NCBI GenBank assembly: GCA_046302715.1
Contig: JBKCHQ010000274.1
Location: forward strand, 1-11,098
Source of the DNA: CAMCXT01 sp046302715
GTDB lineage: Bacteria > Bacteroidota > Bacteroidia > M30B66
Direction of reading: 5' to 3'
DNA: 11,098 nucleotides
The first letter of the stretch is position 1; each line of letters starts with the position of its first letter. The notes beneath the pieces were generated by a model. That model made no database searches and was not told the origin of the DNA. It saw only the letters and a program-made list of their open reading frames with translations. Made by a program: the position numbers and the translations under genes. This document shows, piece after piece, positions 6,620-11,098 of the stretch.

Positions 6620-7069
6620 ATGAACATCACTATTGTAAGCAGAATACCTGCTCAATCGTCAGCACGTGTTTTTGCTGGTTTTGACGAAAATTTATTTCGG
6701 TATTTAAGTCCTGCTTACCCGCCTTTAAAAGTGCACCGTTTTGACGGCTGCCGCAAAGGCGATAAGGTGGTTGTGGCATTGGTGATATTCCCAGGCATTA
6801 ACTTAAAGTGGGAGTCAGAAATTACCGAATCTATTGCTGAAGACAATCATTTTTTCTCATTTACCGATGTAGGAAGGGCCTTACCTTTTTTTCTCCGTTC
6901 CTGGCATCACCAACACATCATTCGGCAGCAAGATACCGACGTTTTTATCGAAGATCGGATTACCTTTTCGGGCCAATGGTTTATGCCTGCTTTATTAAGT
7001 TATCCTATGCTTTGGTTCTCTTTTAACAGTCGCAAATCGAAATACCGTAGATACTTTGCTCAAGGTTAA
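6620..7069 (+). CDS. SRPBCC (START-like)-type ligand-binding protein, function unknown, last gene of the crt operon
   Basis: A 149-residue soluble protein without signal peptide or membrane segment. The pattern of SPAYPPLKVHRFDGCRKGDKV (30-50), W64ESEITE, HFFSFTDVGRALPFFLRSWHHQH (77-99) and IEDRITFS (110-117), followed by RKSKYRRYF near the C-terminus, resembles the SRPBCC/polyketide-cyclase-like fold, with a beta-sheet around a hydrophobic pocket. This is a fold-level impression from motif recall, not a firm family assignment. It starts 2 bp after the ispH stop, so it is translationally coupled to the isoprenoid/carotenoid genes; binding or chaperoning of a lipophilic carotenoid intermediate is a reasonable but untested idea. 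A His-rich stretch (WHHQHII, 95-101) is conspicuous. Its 3' end overlaps the convergent minus-strand gene by 4 bp. Confidence 0.7.
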   Translation: MNITIVSRIPAQSSARVFAGFDENLFRYLSPAYPPLKVHRFDGCRKGDKVVVALVIFPGINLKWESEITESIAEDNHFFSFTDVGRALPFFLRSWHHQHIIRQQDTDVFIEDRITFSGQWFMPALLSYPMLWFSFNSRKSKYRRYFAQG

Positions 7070-7638
7070 AACATGTAGCAAAGGCCTAAGTTGAGATTGC
7101 CATAAGCTCCATATCCTACTTCGGCAAAACCACCAATATTCTTTTTGGTATACACTCTCAAACCCAGCATACCTCCTTTGATAAATGTGGTACTTGATAT
7201 GGTGTTACCAATGGCAGACACATTGCGTGTTCGCTCTACTTGCTGCCCCAAAAATGCATTGGCATAAATGTCATACTGATATTCATTGATGCGCAGTTTA
7301 AACTGTTTATTGATAAAGCGCACGAGATGCACATTTAATTTGAGGGCATAGTAGTAAAAATCAGTCGTTGTTAGTGGCGTTCCTGCAAGTTTATAATCGG
7401 CCTGACTCCAGCCCCCAAACACTCCCAAGCCTACATCGGAGCGCACGCCAACTTCTGCCCCTAGAAAAATTGGACGGCGAGTATCAAACTGAGCTTCACG
7501 ACCAATTTGCAAAAAACTGGTATGGAGGTCCAAGACAATATTGCCTTTGTCAAACGACTGTGCTATGGGTTTACGCTGCGCAAAACTAAACGCAGGTAGC
7601 ATACAAATAAATATTAGGAGGAGATAAGGCTTTTTCAT
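7066..7638 (-). CDS. Small exported outer-membrane beta-barrel-like protein, unknown function
   Basis: A 190-residue protein with a clear Sec signal peptide (MKK, hydrophobic 4-19, cleavage likely FSFA|Q at 20/21). The mature part alternates polar and hydrophobic/aromatic residues and ends in Phe (GLCYMF), as outer-membrane barrels recognised by the BAM machinery often do. Strand-like segments include GVGLGVFGGW, DFYYYALKLNVHLVRF, YDIYANAFLG, GMLGLRV and GGFAEVGYGAYGNLNLGLCYMF; roughly eight strands would fit the length. No catalytic motif is visible. It starts 11 bp downstream of aspS on the same strand and probably shares its transcript. The stop (TTA on the plus strand at 7066-7068) overlaps the stop of the convergent SRPBCC-like gene. 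A periplasmic or lipocalin-like alternative is possible. Confidence 0.75.
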   Translation of the reverse strand: MKKPYLLLIFICMLPAFSFAQRKPIAQSFDKGNIVLDLHTSFLQIGREAQFDTRRPIFLGAEVGVRSDVGLGVFGGWSQADYKLAGTPLTTTDFYYYALKLNVHLVRFINKQFKLRINEYQYDIYANAFLGQQVERTRNVSAIGNTISSTTFIKGGMLGLRVYTKKNIGGFAEVGYGAYGNLNLGLCYMF

Positions 7639-7649
7639 AACACGGTAAG

Positions 7650-9395
7650 TTACGCTTTTAACTGAATTTTCAGTTCATTAAGTTGAGCCACATTAACGGC
7701 AGACGGCGCATCGATCATCATGTCACGGCCTGAGTTGTTTTTGGGGAATGCGATAAAGTCGCGGATTGAATCGGCACCGCCAAAAATAGCGCACAGCCTA
7801 TCAAAGCCCAGTGCAATACCCCCATGGGGTGGCGCCCCGTATTCAAAGGCATTCATTAAAAAGCCAAACTGCTCTTGTGCCTCGGCATCGGTAAATCCAA
7901 GTAGGCTAAACATCTGCTTTTGAAGGCTCCGATCGTGTATTCGAATAGATCCGCCGCCCACTTCTACTCCATTAATTACCATGTCGTATGCATTTGCTCT
8001 TATCTGTCCGGGCTGGTTTTCGAGCAAGTGGATGTCTTCGGGCTTAGGCGAGGTAAAAGGGTGGTGCATGGCATGCCAGCGTTTGCTTTCATCGTCCCAC
8101 TCCAGAAGCGGAAAATCGGTAACCCAAAGGGGCGCAAAAACCGACTTGTCGCGCAACCCTAATCGATTGCCCATTTCGAGTCGAAGCTCCGAAAGTGCTT
8201 TATGCGTTTTAGACGCAGCGCCCGCAAGTATTAGAATCAAGTCGCCGGGCACTGCCTGTGCCTGAAGGGCAAATTGGGCAAGCTGTTCGGAATTAAAGAA
8301 TTTATCGACCGACGATTTTAACGTTCCGTCTAGACCATAGCGAATGTAAATTAAGCCCCCTGCACCAATCTGCGGACGTTTTACCCAATCGGTAAGTTCA
8401 TCCATTTGCTTGCGGGTATATTCGGCGCAGCCTTTTGCTGCAATACCTCCTACCCACTCGGCCTGATCAAATACCTGAAAGCCACAATTTCTGGTCGCTC
8501 CTGTAAAATCTACAAACTCCATCCCAAAGCGGATGTCGGGTTTGTCGTTTCCGTAACGCTGCATGGCTTCGGCATAGGTCATGCGCGGAAACGTGCCTAA
8601 CTCGATGTTTTTAACCTTGCGAAACAAATGCTGCATCATGCCTTCAAACAGCGACAAAATGTCTTCCTGCGTAATGAAGGATAATTCGCAGTCAATCTGT
8701 GTAAATTCGGGCTGACGGTCGGCCCGTAAATCTTCGTCGCGGAAACATTTTACAATTTGGTAGTACCGATCGAATCCGGCCACCATTAAAATTTGCTTGA
8801 ATGTTTGCGGACTTTGCGGCAGTGCATAAAACTCGCCGGCATTCATTCGAGAGGGCACAATAAAATCGCGGGCCCCTTCGGGCGTTGACTTGATAAGCAC
8901 GGGCGTTTCTACCTCGATGAACCCAGCTCCATCCAAATAAGAGCGCACCGCCGAAGCCACACCATGGCGCAGCTCCAGATTTTTACGAACCGCCGTACGT
9001 CGCAGGTCGAGGTAACGGTATTTCATCCGCAGGTCGTCGCCACCATCGGTTTCGTCTTCGATGGTAAACGGCGGGGTTTTAGATGCGTTTAGAACATTCA
9101 ACTTCTCCACCTTAATTTCGATTTCGCCGGTGGGGATGAGTAAATTTTTAGAAGATCGCTCGGTAACGGAACCGCTAACCTCTAAAACGAATTCGCGCCC
9201 CAGCTTGCGTGCCTCGCTACAAAGCAACGCATTTTCGTCCATGTTAAACACCAATTGCGTAATACCGTAGCGGTCGCGCAAATCAATAAAAGTCATTCCT
9301 CCCAAATCGCGGGAACGGCTCATCCAGCCGCAAAGTGTAACGGTTTTGCCCTCATCAGTCAGTCGGAGTTCTCCACAAGTATGGGTACGAAGCAT
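7650..9395 (-). CDS. aspS: Aspartyl-tRNA synthetase
   Basis: Class IIb synthetase that charges tRNA-Asp. The 581-residue length and order are those of bacterial AspRS: N-terminal OB-fold anticodon-binding domain (1-105), hinge, catalytic core with motif 1 (GFIEVETPVL, 158-167), flipping-loop STPEGARDF (170-178), QSPQ (194-197), motif 2 (FRDEDLRADRQPEF, 218-231), the bacterial GAD insertion (about 290-410), and motif 3 (GIALGFDRL, 536-544). L31 in SRDLGG and K83 in SSKN align with the residues of discriminating enzymes; the non-discriminating type usually has His and Gly there. That suggests tRNA-Asp-only charging, with Asn-tRNA made by another route. The ATG at 9395 fits the family start MLRTHxCGELR. 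Divergent from the FNR-like gene; followed by the barrel-like gene. Confidence 0.98.
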   Translation of the reverse strand: MLRTHTCGELRLTDEGKTVTLCGWMSRSRDLGGMTFIDLRDRYGITQLVFNMDENALLCSEARKLGREFVLEVSGSVTERSSKNLLIPTGEIEIKVEKLNVLNASKTPPFTIEDETDGGDDLRMKYRYLDLRRTAVRKNLELRHGVASAVRSYLDGAGFIEVETPVLIKSTPEGARDFIVPSRMNAGEFYALPQSPQTFKQILMVAGFDRYYQIVKCFRDEDLRADRQPEFTQIDCELSFITQEDILSLFEGMMQHLFRKVKNIELGTFPRMTYAEAMQRYGNDKPDIRFGMEFVDFTGATRNCGFQVFDQAEWVGGIAAKGCAEYTRKQMDELTDWVKRPQIGAGGLIYIRYGLDGTLKSSVDKFFNSEQLAQFALQAQAVPGDLILILAGAASKTHKALSELRLEMGNRLGLRDKSVFAPLWVTDFPLLEWDDESKRWHAMHHPFTSPKPEDIHLLENQPGQIRANAYDMVINGVEVGGGSIRIHDRSLQKQMFSLLGFTDAEAQEQFGFLMNAFEYGAPPHGGIALGFDRLCAIFGGADSIRDFIAFPKNNSGRDMMIDAPSAVNVAQLNELKIQLKA

Positions 9396-9545
9396 GTCGA
9401 ATAAAATTATAGTGCGAAATTAATCTGCTTTGAAGTTAGGCGGTTGCCTCTTTTAAAGTTTTTTTAACATTTGAGTATACAAGATAAAGGGTAATTTCAT
9501 CAGACCGAAAACATATTTCAATCACTTAAATAGTTAAACTAAATC
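9396..9545. promoter_or_regulatory. 150-bp divergent promoter region between aspS and the FNR-like gene
   Basis: Must hold the promoters for both divergent genes. On the minus strand, TAATTTCG (plus 9417-9424) is one base from TAnnTTTG and could be the aspS -7 element, but no good -33 TTG partner was found. On the plus strand only poor matches exist (TTG 9471-9473 and TAATTTCA 9492-9499). No FNR-type TTGAT-N4-ATCAA site was seen. Confidence 0.35.
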
Positions 9546-10262
9546 ATGCTACATACCAAACATTTTGAGCAGCCCGAGTGCGCCACCTGTGAGTCGCGAA
9601 CACGTTCTGTATTCTGCGATTTACGGGGCAATGACCTCGAGTTTCTCTCCAACGAAAAAGGCTGCAATGCTTACAAAAAAGGACAGGTAATTTTCAATAC
9701 AGGCTCGTACCCTCAGGGAATTTTTTGCGTCCGCGATGGAAAAGTAAAAGTGTATCAGGTGGGCGACGAAGGCAAAGAACAGATTGTGCGCTTGGCCAAA
9801 TCTGGCGACATTTTAGGCTACAGAGCTGTTTTAAGCGGCGATCGTTATTCTTCCTCAGCAGAAGCCCTCGACGATGCTAAAATTTGCTTCGTGCCCAAAC
9901 AGGCCTTCACCAAGCTCATTGAGCAAAACGGCATTCTTTCGATGCAACTGATGAAACTTTTATCGCACGATTTAAAAGAAGCCGAACATCGTATAACTGA
10001 ACTGGCCCAAAAACCGGTTCGTGAACGTGTGGCAGAGGCCTTATTGTATTTACAACAAATTTACGGCTTTGAAGCTGATGGACAAACACTTAATGTTGTA
10101 ATGAGCCGTGAGGACATCGCAAATTTAGTGGGTACCGCAACCGAAACCACGATTCGATTGTTAAGTGAATTTAAAAGCGATGAAGTAATAAGACTCAACG
10201 GAAAAAAAATTGCGATTATCAATCAAAAGCAGTTAATTCGTATTGCCAATGTGCTTGATTGA
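9546..10262 (+). CDS. Crp/Fnr-family transcriptional regulator, FNR-like with four candidate Fe-S cysteines
   Basis: A 238-residue regulator. Residues about 35-130 form the cyclic-nucleotide-binding-like beta-barrel (AYKKGQVIFNTGSYPQGIFCVRDGKVKVY, then GDILGYRAVLSG). A dimerisation helix covers about 130-160, and a C-terminal winged helix 155-235 contains MSREDIANLVGTATETTIRLLSEFK. C12, C15 and C24 at the N-terminus plus C114 (AKICFVP) sit where Escherichia coli FNR has its [4Fe-4S] ligands, though the C15-C24 spacing (x8) is longer than in E. coli (x5). C40 and C61 are extra. E200 and R204 in the recognition helix (ETTIR) match FNR's E-x3-R rather than CRP's pattern. Oxygen or NO sensing is inferred. 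It starts 150 bp from divergent aspS and is followed 18 bp later by a multiheme cytochrome gene. Confidence 0.9.
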   Translation: MLHTKHFEQPECATCESRTRSVFCDLRGNDLEFLSNEKGCNAYKKGQVIFNTGSYPQGIFCVRDGKVKVYQVGDEGKEQIVRLAKSGDILGYRAVLSGDRYSSSAEALDDAKICFVPKQAFTKLIEQNGILSMQLMKLLSHDLKEAEHRITELAQKPVRERVAEALLYLQQIYGFEADGQTLNVVMSREDIANLVGTATETTIRLLSEFKSDEVIRLNGKKIAIINQKQLIRIANVLD

Positions 10263-10280
10263 ATTTAAAATGGGAGATTA

Positions 10281-11098
10281 GTGAAAAAGAAACTGCTTGC
10301 TGTATTTTCAATAATTACTTTAGCCGTTAGTGCTTCGTTTGTGCCTCTTTCTGAGACAAGAAACGAGCAACAAAAAAATGCACATGCTTACATGCAGATG
10401 TTGCTGGATGCGCACCGTGAGCTCGACACCAATGCGATTTTTCTTTCGGCTACACGCTGTAAAGGCTGTCATGGATTTGACCCCATGGGCATTGCAAACG
10501 TAAATGCCGATGGAGTTGATATTAATTTATTTGACGACTGGGAAACGTCCATGATGGGCCTTGCCGGCGTTGATCCATTATGGAAAGCCAAAGTGCGCCA
10601 TGAAATATTGGTAAATCCCTCACATGCCACCGAATTGCAAGACCTGTGCACCTCCTGTCACGCCCCAATGGGACATTTTGAGGCGCTCTACAAACAGCAG
10701 GCACATTATGGCTTGGCCGACCTAGAGAACGATTCGCTCGGAAAATCGGGAGTAGGATGTTTGGGCTGCCATGCTATTGGAACCGAAGGTTTGGGGAATC
10801 GTTTTACGGGCGATATTCCATACGATACCAATCGCTTTGCATACGGGCCTTTTCCGGGCCCCATGCTAGGCCCCATGCAATTGTATGTAAACTACACACC
10901 GGCTTACAGTCCGCATGTGAGCGAGGGGCGTTTTTGTTCGCCTTGCCACACCCTAATAACGCATCCTGTTGATGAGGAAGGGAACTCGCTGGGGACTTCA
11001 TTTGTAGAGCAGGCAACCTATCAGGAATGGGTAAACTCCTCGTACCCCGAAGAAGGAACACAGTGCCAGACCTGCCACATGCCTAAAATTGAAGATCC
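10281..11098 (+). CDS. Exported multiheme cytochrome c, C-terminus beyond the window
   Basis: Open frame from GTG 10281 to the right edge (272 codons visible, no stop). GGGAG at 10272-10276 lies 4 bases before the GTG, a usable ribosome site. The N-terminus VKKKLLAVFSIITLAVSASF is a Sec signal peptide. Five CxxCH heme-c motifs occur: CKGCH (60-64), CTSCH (123-127), CLGCH (160-164), CSPCH (219-223) and CQTCH (262-266), with long spacers. Segments such as DWETSMMGLAGVDPLWKAKVRHEILVNPSHATELQDLCTSCHAPMGHFEALY resemble large periplasmic or surface multiheme cytochromes of Bacteroidota; the substrate cannot be named. Heme attachment means it functions outside the cytoplasm, and further hemes or a type IX sorting domain may follow off the window. 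The likely operon with the FNR-like gene (18 bp gap) suggests redox or anaerobic control. Confidence 0.88.
   Translation, partial: MKKKLLAVFSIITLAVSASFVPLSETRNEQQKNAHAYMQMLLDAHRELDTNAIFLSATRCKGCHGFDPMGIANVNADGVDINLFDDWETSMMGLAGVDPLWKAKVRHEILVNPSHATELQDLCTSCHAPMGHFEALYKQQAHYGLADLENDSLGKSGVGCLGCHAIGTEGLGNRFTGDIPYDTNRFAYGPFPGPMLGPMQLYVNYTPAYSPHVSEGRFCSPCHTLITHPVDEEGNSLGTSFVEQATYQEWVNSSYPEEGTQCQTCHMPKIED

Noticed and set aside
7301..7316. TGTTTA/GTTTAAAC-like words inside the barrel-like gene and elsewhere (for example near 2831)
   Set aside because: Isolated half-sites are expected in AT-rich coding DNA; none shows the paired N16 or 35-bp spacing of the promoter array.
7720..9270. Several plus-strand open frames inside aspS (7720-7923, 7920-8162, 7981-8265, 8406-8600, 9061-9270)
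   Set aside because: These are antisense shadows of a full-length, highly conserved aspS gene and have no recognisable protein features.
9437..9448. Short dyad AGGC-GGTT-GCCT upstream of aspS
   Set aside because: Only a 4-bp stem; too short to support a T-box, attenuator or terminator.
9396..9545. Search for an FNR box or CRP box in the aspS/FNR-like divergent region
   Set aside because: No TTGAT-N4-ATCAA or TGTGA-N6-TCACA arrangement was found; partial TTGAT and ATCAA words occur only within the coding sequence near 10216 and 10255.
10757..11061. Open frames on both strands inside the multiheme cytochrome (10757-10972 plus, 10804-11061 minus)
   Set aside because: They lie in other frames of a convincing heme-motif-bearing gene, show no family motifs, and have no independent start context.

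Overview
The window looks like a chromosome fragment of a member of the Bacteroidota, probably a free-living flavobacterium-like or related lineage. Four things point there: a protein ending in a CHU_C-type (gliding-motility-associated, type IX secretion) domain, a TTG-N19-TAnnTTTG promoter of the Bacteroidota housekeeping type, few Shine-Dalgarno sequences, and a MerR/ECF sigma/phytoene synthase neighbourhood typical of pigmented Bacteroidota. No mobile elements, tRNA or rRNA genes or CRISPR arrays were seen.

Positions 1-2401 hold the 3' part of a large secreted, multidomain adhesin-like gene, open to the left edge. It is split by one in-frame TAA at 1910-1912, and the type IX sorting domain lies beyond that stop. 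Riboflavin synthase alpha subunit (ribE) follows at 2420-3028.

Positions 3137-7069 form a carotenoid/isoprenoid module on the plus strand. First comes a MerR-type regulator with a C-terminal cobalamin-binding domain carrying the CarH/LitR signatures (W-x9-EH and ExHxxG), so a candidate vitamin-B12 photoreceptor. A 315-bp regulatory gap follows. Then comes a tight run: ECF sigma factor, phytoene synthase (crtB), IspH, and a small SRPBCC-like protein, with gaps of 24, 13 and 2 bp. The promoter before the sigma gene is overlaid by a 35-bp tandem repeat carrying four TGTTTAA half-sites (two per strand), which fits an operator where a repressor would block RNA polymerase. The inferred circuit is: a B12/light-responsive repressor controls an ECF sigma operon that also supplies isoprenoid precursors (IspH) and the first committed carotenoid step (CrtB). 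Phytoene desaturase is not in the window.

Positions 7066-9395 hold a minus-strand pair: aspS (aspartyl-tRNA synthetase) followed 11 bp later by a small signal-peptide-bearing beta-barrel-like protein. That gene converges on the SRPBCC gene and overlaps it by 4 bp, the two stop codons sharing a TTAA.

Positions 9546-11098 hold an FNR-like Crp-family regulator with four cysteines positioned as in iron-sulfur FNR. Eighteen bases later a GTG-started exported multiheme cytochrome c begins (five CxxCH motifs seen) and runs off the right edge. This pair suggests oxygen- or redox-controlled extracytoplasmic electron transfer.
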